A stretch of 64,000 nt of DNA from Bradyrhizobium zhanjiangense (lineage in GTDB: Bacteria > Pseudomonadota > Alphaproteobacteria > Rhizobiales > Xanthobacteraceae): assembly GCF_004114935.1 (NCBI RefSeq), contig NZ_CP022221.1:9197001-9261000 (forward strand), read 5' to 3'. Position numbers and translations under genes: made by a program. The notes below the pieces were generated by a model that saw only the letters and a list, made by a program, of their open reading frames with translations, had not been told where the DNA came from and did not search any database. Of this stretch, positions 16,141 to 25,659 are shown piece by piece; positions within the stretch are counted from its first letter, which is position 1; every line of letters begins with the position of its first letter.

Positions 16141-18734
16141 CTATCGTACCTCACCTTCGCCGATGAGTGCGAACGGCCCCCACATCGCAGGGTAGGCGTT
16201 GCGCGGTGACGAGGCGTCATCGAGATAGCTTAACATCGCGCGGCGCAAGGCTTCGGCGCGACCGATCTTCGGTTCGTTCTTGAGCAGCTCGAACGTCGAG
16301 GTGGTCAAGCGCGTGGCAGCTTCCGAATCCACCGCCCAATGCGAGACCAGGAGCGCGCGGGCACCGGCATAAAAGAACGAGCGCGCCAATCCCGACAGGG
16401 CTTCGGCGCCCGGCTTGTCGCCCGCGATGGTGTTGCAGGCCGACAGCACAACCCAATCCGCATTGAGCTTGAGCTGGGCCACTTCGCTCGCGGTGAGCAG
16501 GCCGTCGTCGAGCTCCGATGGCTGATCGGGAATGGAGAGTGCAAGCGAGGGCTCACCCACTCCCTTGATGTCTCCCGCGACGAGGCCGTGGGTGGCAAAG
16601 TAGATGATGCCATATTGAGCAAGCGCTGCACGCTTGAGCGTCGTTTCGCTGGCGTCGCGACCGAGATGGATGTCGGCATCGGTCGCGCCGACATCCCTCG
16701 CCACCGCGTTCAGCTCGTCCGCAGTATCCGGCAGTTGCGGCAGCGCCTGCGCCAGCCGCGCACGATCGACGCCGGCACCACGCCAGAAGTCGGTATAGGC
16801 GATGGTCGCAATGCTGCGCGCCGCCACCTTGCCGCTTGGGGCACGATGCTCGGCCGGCCCCTCCAGCGCAGGGTTGAACACGGGATCGCCGAAGCCGGTC
16901 ATCGGCTTGATGCCTTGATCCCTGCGCGCAAAAGCGCGCAGCGATTTCAGGCTGATCACCGACGGCAGCACCGAGACGGCCTGGCGCCGCAACAGCCAGG
17001 CGGCGCTGCGATAGCCTTCGAGCCTGTCCGGGATCGCCGCTTGCGGCTTCTCCGTGACCAGCAGATGAAACGGCAACGCGGTCAGCGCCGCCGACGGCAC
17101 GACCAGCAAATTGCGTTTGTCTTTCGTCAGCGCCTCGGACCGAGCAGCGCGACATAGAGCTCGTTCGCGAGCGCAAGGTCGAACAACCCGACTTTGCCGG
17201 AGGCATCGTGCGCCTTGCCGACGTCCAATCCCCGGCGGAAGGCGGACACTTTCTGCGCCAGCGTATCAGCGCCGAGCGGGATCTCCTTCCAGTCGACGCC
17301 CTCGCGGGTAATCGCGATGACGTAGCTTTGCTTGTCGACGACAGAATAGAGCACCATCGACTCGTCGACCGACAGCAATGCCTGGATGTCCTTCACCGCC
17401 AGCGGCAGCGGGTTGGAGAGTGAAGAATAGTCGGGAAACTCGACGGCGAGGGTCTTCTGCAATCCGCTGCGCTCGCTCGCGATTGCCGCAATCCGCGCGC
17501 GGCTGCGCTGTTCGGCCGCGCGGTCGCGTTGAGCGGAAGGCTTCGACACCGCAGCGATGATCGCCTTGTCGAGCGCGTCGGACTCGGCCGCGAGATCCTG
17601 ATCTTTGCGCACGAGCTCGGCGAGCCGATCGCTGCCGGCGGCCAACCGCACCGCGAGCTTGTTCACGGCGGAGGCGGCAGAGGATTGCGTGCCGCGCTGG
17701 ATCGCCGCGAGCGCCTCGTCCAGTGCCTTGTCGTCCGGCAGGAGATGCTGCTGCCGCGCGGAAAACAGGATCGGCAACACGACGCGCAACTGCGCACGAT
17801 TGTTGGCGAGCGTCTTTTCTGCGAGCGGCAAGGCGTCGGCAGTCCGCCCGGACATCTGGAGGAAATAGGCGAAATTGCTGGTCGAGATTGCGACGTCAGG
17901 GTGATCGGCGCCGAATGCGCGCTCGCGGATCGCCAGCGCGCGGCGATACAGCGGCTCGGCCTCGGCATAGCGCTGCTGGTGCTGATAGAGACCCGCGAGA
18001 TTGTTCAGCGAGCGGGCGACGTCGGGATGCTCCGGCCCCCACACCTTCTCGCGGATCGCGAGCGAACGCTTGATCGGCGCTTCGGCATCAGCATCGCGAT
18101 TGAGGTCGCGATCGACCTGACCGATGTTGTTCAGGACTGTCGCAACCGCGGGATGCTCGGGCCCGGCGGCTTTCTGGTAGACCGCAAGCGCCCGCTGGAA
18201 CAGCGGCTCGGCGTCGGCAAACTGCTCCTGCTTGACATAGAGCGTGGCCAGATTGTTGAGGGCCTGGCCGACATCGGGATGCTCACGCGGCAAGCTCTTT
18301 TCGCGCACGGCGAGCGCGCGCTTGAACAGCGGCTCGGCCTCGGCGAAGCGACCCTGCCGCTGATATAGCGCGGCGAGATTGGTCAGTTCGGCCGCGACCA
18401 ATGGAGTGTCGAGGCCGAGCGACTTTTCCATCAATGCGATCGCGCGCTTGTAGAGCGGCTCGGCCAGATCGTCGCTCCCCTGGCCGGCATGGACCTGACC
18501 GAGATTGTTGAGCGCAGCGGCGAGCTCGCGGCCGTTGTCGCTCTTCTCGAGGCTCGCAACCATCGCCTGCGCGAGCGGGAGCGCCTCCGAATACTTGCCG
18601 GCACTCATAAGCGCGTTGACCCTGGCGCCCTGCGCCGCGAGATTGCCCTTCTGGGCAAGGGCAGCCGTGGACAGCGATGCGCTCGCCGCGAGCGCGAGAC
18701 CTGCGATCAGCGCCACTCGATTCCATCTTGCCAT
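16141..18734 (-). pseudogene. TPR-CHAT protein, secreted, split by a frameshift
   Basis: One gene of about 864 codons in two frames. The upstream part starts at ATG 18734 with a signal peptide (LALAASASLSTAALAQ). It then has about six tetratricopeptide repeats of 42 residues (for example EPLYKRAIALMEKSLGLDTP and AEPLFKRALAVREKSL) and the start of a CHAT domain, stopping at 17127 after YVALLGP. The downstream frame continues seamlessly (EALTKDKRNLLVVPSAAL) to 16141 and carries the caspase-like dyad FATHGL and VLSACNT. One base appears missing at 17133-17138. CHAT is a caspase-fold protease domain. Whether this is a true mutation, a programmed shift or a sequencing error cannot be told. Confidence 0.85.
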
Positions 18735-18798
18735 GAACACTCTCGCTGCCGCCGTCGGACCGATCACGGTCTTGGGTCGCAGCGATGAGCGGCGACGT

Positions 18799-19548
18799 TC
18801 AAAGCGTTGCGCCCTGGTCCATCTTCTTGCGCGCCTCACCAGCGAGGCGGACCAGCATCTTGCGCAGTGCCGTGCCATCCGTCACCCGCTCCGGGAAGTC
18901 CAGCCGCAGCGCGGTCTGCTCCATTTGCATATCGAGGCCTTCCGGATCGCAGCCGGTGCAGCGCCAGTCGCCCTTGGCGGCGCCGAGGAGCCTTGTGGCA
19001 TAGAGGTTCATGGCGTCGCGATGGTCGGCATTCATGTGCTCGACGGCGCCCTGTTCCGCCGCCAGCAGATCCTCGGCGCCGGTGAGGTCCGTGAGGAACT
19101 GCTCGGGCTTGAGGTCGACGATCCGGCCGAAGCCGGCGACCAGATGGGTTCCCGTGGGCCGGATCCGCAAGAAGGAGAAATCCTTAAACGAAACAAAGCC
19201 CTCCGCCGACGGATGGGCATTGAGATACCGTCGCTGGAGCAACTCCTTGTCGGTGCCGGCCTGTTCCGCCCGGCCGGACAGCATGATCCGGGCCCCTTCC
19301 AGGGGATCGCCGGCCACGCGCTCGTCCAGCATCAGCGAGATCCGGCTGTCCGCGCGGATGTTCCGGGTATGCACGGCGAGGCGCGAGATCAGCAGGATCG
19401 GCGAGCCATCGGGATGGCTCGCCAGATTGACCAGGGAACAATAGGGATCGCCGCTACCGGCCATCAGGGTTGCCAGCGCCCCCTGCCGCGACCGTCGCAG
19501 CAGCGATTTGGCGAGTTTCGCGGGGTCGAAATCCGGGGTCGGTTGCAT
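18799..19548 (-). CDS. HugZ-like pyridoxamine 5'-phosphate oxidase-fold protein with DUF2470
   Basis: 249-residue cytoplasmic protein. The N-terminal split-barrel domain (about 10-160) has LATLMAGSGDPYCSLVNLAS and ISRLAVHTRNIRADSRISLM, the FMN/heme-binding PNPOx-like fold. The C-terminal domain has EQGAVEHMNADHRDAMNLYA, the DUF2470 signature with its conserved histidines. This two-domain architecture is that of HugZ-type heme-utilisation proteins, which bind or degrade heme. No iron or heme uptake genes are nearby, so a general flavin or heme role is equally possible. It is divergent from chvI with a 242-bp gap. Confidence 0.85.
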   Translation of the reverse strand: MQPTPDFDPAKLAKSLLRRSRQGALATLMAGSGDPYCSLVNLASHPDGSPILLISRLAVHTRNIRADSRISLMLDERVAGDPLEGARIMLSGRAEQAGTDKELLQRRYLNAHPSAEGFVSFKDFSFLRIRPTGTHLVAGFGRIVDLKPEQFLTDLTGAEDLLAAEQGAVEHMNADHRDAMNLYATRLLGAAKGDWRCTGCDPEGLDMQMEQTALRLDFPERVTDGTALRKMLVRLAGEARKKMDQGATL

Positions 19549-19790
19549 CGGCTTTCTCGGGGTCAGGAGGTTGCAAGGGAGGCCTTTTTTCGGGTAAACG
19601 GGGCCAGGTTATGGGTCGAGACGCGGCGGATCTGCCGCGTTTCGTGGAACTTGGTCACACTTCAGCCTAGCTTGCATTGCTCGGTGACAAGGTTCGTATG
19701 CCGAGTTCGGCACCCATTGTATGCGGCGCATCACTGGATTGCTCGCCGTTTCAAGCCACGACCCAAACGGAAAGCAGAAAGCAGAGGCTC

Positions 19791-20492
19791 ATGCCCACAA
19801 TCGCTTTGGTCGACGACGACCGCAACATTCTCACATCCGTCTCGATCGCGCTGGAAGCCGAAGGCTACCGCATCATGACCTACACCGACGGTGCCTCCGC
19901 GCTTGACGGTTTTCGCACCACCCAGCCCGATCTCGCCATCCTCGACATCAAGATGCCGCGCATGGACGGCATGGAGACGCTGCGTCGTCTCCGGCAGAAA
20001 TCCGATCTGCCGGTGATCTTCCTGACCTCCAAGGACGAAGAGATCGACGAGCTGTTCGGCCTCAAGATGGGCGCCGACGACTTCATTCGCAAACCGTTCT
20101 CGCAGCGCCTTTTGGTCGAGCGCGTCAAGGCGGTGCTGCGCCGCTCGGCGCCGAAGGACCCGACCGTCGCGCCGAAGGAGAACGACGCCAAGGCGCTCGA
20201 CCGCGGCCTTTTGCGCATGGATCCGGAACGGCATACCTGCACCTGGAAGAACGAGCCGGTGACGCTGACCGTCACCGAATTCCTGATCCTCCAGGCGCTG
20301 GCGACCCGGCCCGGCGTGGTGAAGAGCCGCAACGCGCTGATGGATGCGGCCTACGACGACCAGGTCTATGTCGACGACCGCACCATCGACAGCCACATCA
20401 AGCGACTCCGCAAGAAGTTCAAGGTGGTCGACAACGAGTTCGAGATGATCGAGACGCTCTACGGCGTCGGCTACCGCTTCAAGGAAGCCTGA
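19791..20492 (+). CDS. chvI: OmpR-family response regulator ChvI
   Basis: 233-residue response regulator. The receiver domain (1-120) begins [20 protein letters not shown] and has phosphoacceptor Asp52 in [13 protein letters not shown], Thr in the [12 protein letters not shown] segment and Lys in [10 protein letters not shown]. The C-terminal winged helix (about 140-233) has the OmpR pattern [16 protein letters not shown]. The start at ATG 19791 is chosen over an upstream in-frame extension that lacks receiver similarity. Its partner sensor is chvG, 117 bp downstream. In rhizobia and Agrobacterium the pair responds to acid or envelope stress, is required for host interaction, and affects central carbon genes. 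Confidence 0.97.
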   Translation: MPTIALVDDDRNILTSVSIALEAEGYRIMTYTDGASALDGFRTTQPDLAILDIKMPRMDGMETLRRLRQKSDLPVIFLTSKDEEIDELFGLKMGADDFIRKPFSQRLLVERVKAVLRRSAPKDPTVAPKENDAKALDRGLLRMDPERHTCTWKNEPVTLTVTEFLILQALATRPGVVKSRNALMDAAYDDQVYVDDRTIDSHIKRLRKKFKVVDNEFEMIETLYGVGYRFKEA

Positions 20493-20609
20493 GGCGGCAG
20501 GCAGCTTCACCAAAGACGAGAGCATCGCCGGTTCTGATTCCATCGGGACCGGGATCGCTCTAGGATGCGGGGACCTTCTCAACGAGCTGTCCTAACGCGG
20601 GCGTAAGCA

Positions 20610-22406
20610 TTGCTTGACCGAACGCAGCCTGATCCAAACCAGAGCGCCGAGGATGTCGCATCCCACGGCGTTCCGGCGCACGTTGCCGAAGACAAGCCGC
20701 AGGGTTGGCGGCCGCTGAACTGGTTGAAGCGCGCCGGCCAGTTCTTCTTCGCGCTGTCCTTCTCGAGCCTGACCCGCCGCATCGTCTCGCTCAACCTCGC
20801 CGGCCTCGTCGCGCTGGTCGCCAGCATCCTCTATCTATCGCAATTCCGCGCCGGCCTGATCGACGCGCGGGCGCAGAGCCTCCTGGTGCAGGCCGAGATC
20901 ATCGCCGGCGCCATCGCGGCCTCTGCGACCGTGCAGACCAATGCCATCACCATCGATCCCGACCGGCTGCTCGATCTGAAGCCGGGCGAGACCTATGGCG
21001 GCTCGGACGAATATTCGCCGCTGGACTTCCCGATCAATCCGGAGCGCGTGGCGCCGGTGCTGCGCACGCTGATCTCGCCGACCAAGACGCGCGCGCGCAT
21101 CTACGATCCGAACGGCAGCCTGCTGGTCGACAGTCGCAATCTCGAAAACGTACTGCGCTACAACCTGCCGCCACCGGCGGAGAAGCCCGGCATCGTCGAG
21201 CGCGGCATGGTCGCGGTGCGGACCTGGCTGAACCGCGGCGACCTGCCGCTCTACCGCGAGCTCGGGCCCGAGAATGGCAATGGCTACGCGGAGGTGGGTG
21301 ACGCACTCCAGGGCCAGAAGCGCTCGATGGTGCGGGTCAATGCGCGCGGCGAGGTGATCGTCTCGGTCGCGGTCCCCGTGCTGCGCTCGCGTGCCATCCA
21401 CGGCGCCTTGATGCTGTCGACCCAGGGCGACGACATCGACCAGATGGTCACCGCCGAGCGCCTCGCCATCCTGAAGGTCGGCGGTGTTGCCGCAACGGTC
21501 ATGATCATGCTGTCGCTGCTGCTTGCCAGCACGATCGCAGGTCCGGTGCGCCGGCTCGCCGACAGCGCCGAGCGCGTCCGCCGCCGCATCAAGGCCCGCA
21601 TCGAGATCCCCGATTTCACCCGCCGCCGCGACGAGATCGGCCACCTCTCCGGCGCGCTGCGCGACATGACCAGCGCGCTCTACAGCCGCATCGAGGCGAT
21701 CGAGATGTTCGCCGCCGACGTCGCCCATGAACTGAAGAACCCGCTGACCTCGCTGCGCTCGGCGGTCGAGACGCTGCCGCTGGCGCGCAACGAGACCAGC
21801 CGCGCACGTCTGCTCGAGGTGATCGAGCATGACGTCAAGCGGCTCGACCGTCTGATCTCGGACATCTCGGACGCCAGCCGCCTCGATGCCGAATTGCAGC
21901 GCCAGGATGCGATCCCGGTCGACTTGCGCCGCCTGCTGACGACGCTTGCGTCCGTCGCCAACGAGACCAAGCTCGGCCACGACGTCGCGGTCGAGACCCG
22001 CTTCGAGGGCCGCGGCCCGACCGACACGTTCGCCGTGACCGGCCACGATTCGCGGCTCGGACAGGTCGTCTCCAACCTGCTGTCCAACGCGCAATCGTTC
22101 TCGGAAGCCGGCAGCAAGGTGCGCCTCGCCTGCCGCCGCGTGCGCGGCGAGATCGAGATCGTGGTCGACGACGAGGGCCCCGGCATCCGCGACGACGCGC
22201 TGGAGCGCATCTTCGAGCGCTTCTACACCGACCGTCCGCATCAGGGCTTTGGCCAGAACTCCGGCCTCGGATTGTCGATCTCCAAGCAGATCGTCGATGC
22301 CCATGGCGGGCGCATCTGGGCCGAGAACCGCGCAGGCCCGCTCGATGCCGACGGCGCGCCGACGGTCACGGGCGCGCGCTTCGTGGTGAGGCTGCCGGCG
22401 CTATGA
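20610..22406 (+). CDS. chvG: sensor histidine kinase ChvG
   Basis: 598-residue membrane sensor kinase from TTG 20610. TM1 lies at about residues 60-80 (IVSLNLAGLVALVASILYLS). A periplasmic sensing domain of about 200 residues follows, then TM2 near residue 290 (VMIMLSLLLASTIAGPVRRL) and a HAMP region. The dimerisation and phosphoacceptor box is VAHELKNPLTSLRSAVETL with His373. The ATP-binding domain has the N box (QVVSNLLSNAQSFS), VDDEGPGI and GLGLSISKQIVDAHGG. The C-terminus overlaps hprK by four bases (ATGA), implying translational coupling. It pairs with ChvI. In other Rhizobiales the periplasmic inhibitor ExoR holds ChvG off; no exoR is in this window. Confidence 0.96.
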   Translation: MLDRTQPDPNQSAEDVASHGVPAHVAEDKPQGWRPLNWLKRAGQFFFALSFSSLTRRIVSLNLAGLVALVASILYLSQFRAGLIDARAQSLLVQAEIIAGAIAASATVQTNAITIDPDRLLDLKPGETYGGSDEYSPLDFPINPERVAPVLRTLISPTKTRARIYDPNGSLLVDSRNLENVLRYNLPPPAEKPGIVERGMVAVRTWLNRGDLPLYRELGPENGNGYAEVGDALQGQKRSMVRVNARGEVIVSVAVPVLRSRAIHGALMLSTQGDDIDQMVTAERLAILKVGGVAATVMIMLSLLLASTIAGPVRRLADSAERVRRRIKARIEIPDFTRRRDEIGHLSGALRDMTSALYSRIEAIEMFAADVAHELKNPLTSLRSAVETLPLARNETSRARLLEVIEHDVKRLDRLISDISDASRLDAELQRQDAIPVDLRRLLTTLASVANETKLGHDVAVETRFEGRGPTDTFAVTGHDSRLGQVVSNLLSNAQSFSEAGSKVRLACRRVRGEIEIVVDDEGPGIRDDALERIFERFYTDRPHQGFGQNSGLGLSISKQIVDAHGGRIWAENRAGPLDADGAPTVTGARFVVRLPAL

Positions 22407-22927
22407 GCGACGGCGGCCCCAGCGTGCACGCCTCCGCCGTCAAGGTCGGAAATTTTGCCGTGCTGATCCGCGGTCCCTCGGGCTCCGGCAAGTCGCGCCT
22501 TGCCTTCGATTTGATCATGGCCGGCCGGTCGGGCCTGGTCGAAAGGGCCGTTCTGGTCGGAGATGACCGTGTCCATCTGGCGACAGTCGGCCATGAAATT
22601 GAAGTCCGCCCCGCTCCGGTATTGGCTGGCCTGATCGAGATCCGGGGCTTGGGAATCCGCCGCTGCGACTTCGTGGAGCATGCGACGGTCGGCCTCGTGG
22701 TCGATCTGGACGCGGCGGATGCCGAGCGCCTGCCTGCGACAGAATCGCTGAAAACCAGCATTTCTGGTGTCGAAATACCGCGAATCCCTGTTAGCCGCGG
22801 CTATTCGCCCCTCCCATTGGTTGTTGCGGCCTTGACCACTACCAAGAGTTCATCTTCCGTTAAGCCCTCAGCCGATTGTTTGAAGGGAAATGGTAACCAT
22901 ATGAACCCCACTATCGCGACCGAATAG
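22403..22927 (+). CDS. hprK: HPr kinase/phosphorylase, short alphaproteobacterial form
   Basis: 174-residue kinase that phosphorylates a serine on HPr. It lacks the N-terminal domain of the Firmicutes enzyme, as is usual in alphaproteobacteria. The P-loop is RGPSGSGKSRLAFDLI (residues 23-38), the catalytic-base segment is LVGDDRVHL, and the signature EIRGLGI follows at about 78. Its start overlaps the chvG stop (ATGA), physically tying envelope signalling to the regulatory PTS. The C-terminal 30 residues look unstructured. EIIA and HPr genes follow after 133 bp. Confidence 0.93.
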   Translation: MSDGGPSVHASAVKVGNFAVLIRGPSGSGKSRLAFDLIMAGRSGLVERAVLVGDDRVHLATVGHEIEVRPAPVLAGLIEIRGLGIRRCDFVEHATVGLVVDLDAADAERLPATESLKTSISGVEIPRIPVSRGYSPLPLVVAALTTTKSSSSVKPSADCLKGNGNHMNPTIATE

Positions 22928-23060
22928 ACCGGCGCAGCTCCCCTCATCCATCCGTCTAGATTCAGGGAGATACGCAACATCCCCTCTTGCGCAGGGGCTC
23001 TGGATGGTCAAAGTGGCGCGTTCGTGCGGCGCACCAAAAGCGCCCGCGAGGAGTTTTCCG

Positions 23061-23462
23061 ATGATTGGTCTAGTACTTGTGACCCACGGGCGCCTTGCCG
23101 ACGAATTCAAGGCAGCGCTTGAGCATGTCATGGGCCCACAAAAGCAAATCGAAGCGATCACGATCGGTGCCGAAGATGATTCCGATCTCTGCCGAAGCGA
23201 CATCATCGAGGCGGTTAACCGCGTCGATTCCGGCGACGGCGTCGCGATCCTTACCGACATGTTCGGCGGCACGCCGTCGAACCTCGCAATATCCTGCATG
23301 AGCCGGCCCAAGGTCGAAGTGCTCGCGGGCATCAACCTGCCCATGCTGGTGAAGCTCGCCAAGGTGCGCGAGGAGCGTCCGCTGCCCGACGCGATCGCGA
23401 TGGCCCAGGAAGCCGGCCGCAAATACGTCACCATCGCCAGCCGCGTGCTCGCCGGCAAATGA
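23061..23462 (+). CDS. PTS system EIIA component, mannose/sorbose family (regulatory)
   Basis: 133-residue EIIA(Man)-fold protein accepting phosphate from HPr on His9 (MIGLVLVTHGRLADEF). The segment DGVAILTDMFGGTPSNLAIS is the second conserved block (D-M-F-G-G-T-P). The start is ATG 23061, with GAGGAG twelve bases upstream. No EIIB, C or D permease is encoded, so the protein is a regulatory rather than a sugar-transport component, as known for the PTS of Rhizobiales. The start of the HPr gene overlaps its stop by four bases. Confidence 0.94.
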   Translation: MIGLVLVTHGRLADEFKAALEHVMGPQKQIEAITIGAEDDSDLCRSDIIEAVNRVDSGDGVAILTDMFGGTPSNLAISCMSRPKVEVLAGINLPMLVKLAKVREERPLPDAIAMAQEAGRKYVTIASRVLAGK

Positions 23463-23776
23463 GCGACGACGCGCCGCAAGCCGCAACGGGCGTGCCCGCG
23501 GGGGCGATCTCCAAAGAGCTTCTGATCATCAACAAGCGCGGCCTGCACGCCCGCGCCTCGGCGAAGTTCGTCCAGGCGGTCGAGCGCTTCAACGCGCAAG
23601 TGTGGGTGACGCGCGGCGGCGAGACCGTCGGCGGCACCTCGATCATGGGCCTGATGATGCTGGCCGCGGGTCCCGGCACGACCATCACGGTCGCGGCTGC
23701 CGGCGACGAAGCCGAAGCGGCACTCACTGCGATCACCGAGCTGGTTGAAAGCAAGTTCAACGAGGAAGGGGTTTAG
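23459..23776 (+). CDS. ptsH: phosphocarrier protein HPr
   Basis: 105-residue phosphocarrier with an extra N-terminal tail of about 18 residues. The phosphorylated histidine is His30 in INKRGLHARASAKFVQAVE. The regulatory serine, target of HprK, lies in GGTSIMGLMMLAAGPG near residue 61. It overlaps the EIIA gene by ATGA, so both are translated together. EI (PtsP) must be encoded elsewhere. With HprK, EIIA and ChvGI upstream, this completes the conserved signalling cluster. Confidence 0.96.
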   Translation: MSDDAPQAATGVPAGAISKELLIINKRGLHARASAKFVQAVERFNAQVWVTRGGETVGGTSIMGLMMLAAGPGTTITVAAAGDEAEAALTAITELVESKFNEEGV

Positions 23777-23802
23777 GCCCTTCTCTCGCACGCGCCGTGT
23801 TG

Positions 23803-23939
23803 CGCTCCCTCGCCCCGTTCTTACGGGGAGAGGATTGGGGTGAGGGGCCTCCCTCCGCGCATGAGATCGTTGTGAGACTTGTACCCCCTCCCCCGGATCG
23901 CAAGAGCGATCCGACCTCTCCCCGCAAGCGGGGAGAGGT
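23803..23939. repeat. CTCTCCCCG-type palindromic repeat, full copy (family R6)
   Basis: A 137-bp element. The left arm is CTCCCTCGCCCCGTTCTTAC then GGGGAGAGG; the right arm ends GACCTCTCCCCGCAAGCGGG. An inner hairpin GGATCG-CAAGAG-CGATCC lies before the right arm. It is about 90 percent similar by eye to 45838-45974. It separates the convergent HPr and glycosyltransferase genes. Confidence 0.88.
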
Positions 23940-23948
23940 AAAGAGAGC

Positions 23949-25574
23949 TCACTTCCCCGGCGGCACGATGTAGATGTTCCAGCTCATCGCCGGACCGGCC
24001 TTGCCGTGGGTGAAGCGACGCGTGGTCATCACCATGCGCTCGGCGTTCGGCGCGACCTCTGAGACCCACTTCTCGAACTTGGGCAGACGTTCGTCGGTCG
24101 GATCGAACACGCCGATGAAGCCGTAGGTCCTGACGTCCTCGAGCGAGGTCAGCCCGGACGCCCAGGCTTCGTTCGGCGTGAACGGGCTGGGGTGATCGGG
24201 GCTGTAGAACACCATCGGCTGAATCGTCTCCATCGTCCCGGCGACGACCGCCCAGCGCGAGGCAAAGCGCGCGTGCCATTCCTGCGTCAGCTCGCGCGCC
24301 AGCTCCGAGCGCGCGCCATAGGTCGCCGTGTTGCCGGCATTGGCCGCCATCTCGCGTGCGGCGATCCAGGGCGAGGCGGCGAGCGTGGCGACGCTGAGCA
24401 CGAGCCAGATCGCGGCGATGTTGAACAGCACCGAGCTCTGCACTCGCAATGCAGGGATCGCGACCAGCGCCAAGGGCACCAGGAAGAACAGCGAGATGCC
24501 CCAATCGGTCTTCATGTAGATGCTGAACACCAGCGCGCCGAGCGGCGGGCCGAACGCGACGATGATCTGGATGATCCAGACGTTCAGCGCCTGCGAGAGG
24601 TTGACGCTCGGATTGGTCCCGCGCGCCCAGGCTCGCGTGATGATGCGCAAGGGCGCGCGCATGAGCAGCGTGAGCCACGGCGGCACCAGCGCCATGGCGA
24701 GCGCTGCGAGCGCGACCGGCAGGGCCAGCAACGCGAAATTATGCAGGAAGTAGCCGGCGACGAGCTGATGCACCTGGCTGCTGTCCTGGAGGCTGTAGGT
24801 GTCGCCGGCATAGGTCAGCGGCACGAAATGCGCATCCGCCAGCCAGACGATATGTGGGATCATCGCCACCACCATCGTCGCGATCGCAACCCATGGCGCC
24901 GGCGACGACAGGAAGCGCAACCGCTCGGGATGGATCAGCGCGGCAAGGCCGATGGCGCCGATCATGGTCAGCACCCAATATTTGGTCATGAGCGCCAGCG
25001 CGCCGGCCAGCCCGAGCAAGACTCCGGATGGCCAGCTCCGCTTCGCGAAGGCGTTGAGATAAGCGAGCACGAGCAGCGGCAGCGTGACGAGCTGGAGCAG
25101 ATCCGGGTTGTACTTGAAACCCTTGAAATTGAAGATCGGGTAGAGCGCGATCATCACCACGACCAGGAACGCACGCCGCGCGTCGACCACGCGCAACGCA
25201 ACCAGCCAGCAGATCACCATGCCGGCACTGACGGTCGCCATCGCTAGCGCATAGGTCGCCCAGTCCGCCGCCGGGAACAGCTTGAACCAGAGACCGGCGA
25301 TCCAGCCCGACAGCGGCGGATGCTTGCCATAACCCCAGAGGAATTTCTGGCCCCAGCCATAGGCTTCTGCGACGTCCATGTGAACGTCCTGCGCCGCCTT
25401 GAGATTGATCAGGATGAAGGTCCAGAGCACCGCATGCAGGATGGCGAGCTGGATCACCAGCCACAGACGGGCCTCGGGACGGATCGCGCAGGCGACCAGC
25501 CAGGCCCGGAAGCGATGGTAACTCACCCGGGTTTTCTGACGCGCCCTGGCGGTCGGGAGGGATGTGGTTGACAT
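23949..25574 (-). CDS. ArnT/GT39-like membrane glycosyltransferase
   Basis: 541-residue polytopic membrane protein starting at ATG 25574 (MSTTSLPTARARQKTRV). About ten to eleven hydrophobic segments are visible, beginning at about residue 45 (LVIQLAILHAVLWTFILINL). The first periplasmic loop carries DVAEAYGWGQKFLWGYGKHP, with the acidic residue and H-P-P-L-S pattern seen in GT39/ArnT/PMT enzymes that use polyprenyl-phosphate sugars. A soluble periplasmic C-terminal domain of about 110 residues follows. It would modify lipid A, a glycan or a protein on the outer side of the inner membrane. Donor and acceptor are unknown. The 55 in-frame codons upstream are excluded as non-conserved in character. 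Confidence 0.83.
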   Translation of the reverse strand: MSTTSLPTARARQKTRVSYHRFRAWLVACAIRPEARLWLVIQLAILHAVLWTFILINLKAAQDVHMDVAEAYGWGQKFLWGYGKHPPLSGWIAGLWFKLFPAADWATYALAMATVSAGMVICWLVALRVVDARRAFLVVVMIALYPIFNFKGFKYNPDLLQLVTLPLLVLAYLNAFAKRSWPSGVLLGLAGALALMTKYWVLTMIGAIGLAALIHPERLRFLSSPAPWVAIATMVVAMIPHIVWLADAHFVPLTYAGDTYSLQDSSQVHQLVAGYFLHNFALLALPVALAALAMALVPPWLTLLMRAPLRIITRAWARGTNPSVNLSQALNVWIIQIIVAFGPPLGALVFSIYMKTDWGISLFFLVPLALVAIPALRVQSSVLFNIAAIWLVLSVATLAASPWIAAREMAANAGNTATYGARSELARELTQEWHARFASRWAVVAGTMETIQPMVFYSPDHPSPFTPNEAWASGLTSLEDVRTYGFIGVFDPTDERLPKFEKWVSEVAPNAERMVMTTRRFTHGKAGPAMSWNIYIVPPGK

Positions 25575-25659
25575 GGGGCGCTTGGGTAGCGCGTTTTGCG
25601 CGCGAGTGAAATCAGCTTGGCGTGAACGAACGCCCGCTCCGCCCGGAAAATCGTCGCGT

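Noticed and set aside
20835..22304. 489-codon open frame antisense to chvG
   Set aside because: ChvG on the plus strand is unambiguous; the antisense frame is Asp/Arg/His-rich, as expected of a shadow.
22928..23060. Possible riboswitch or small RNA between hprK and EIIA
   Set aside because: I found no stable or conserved structure by eye.
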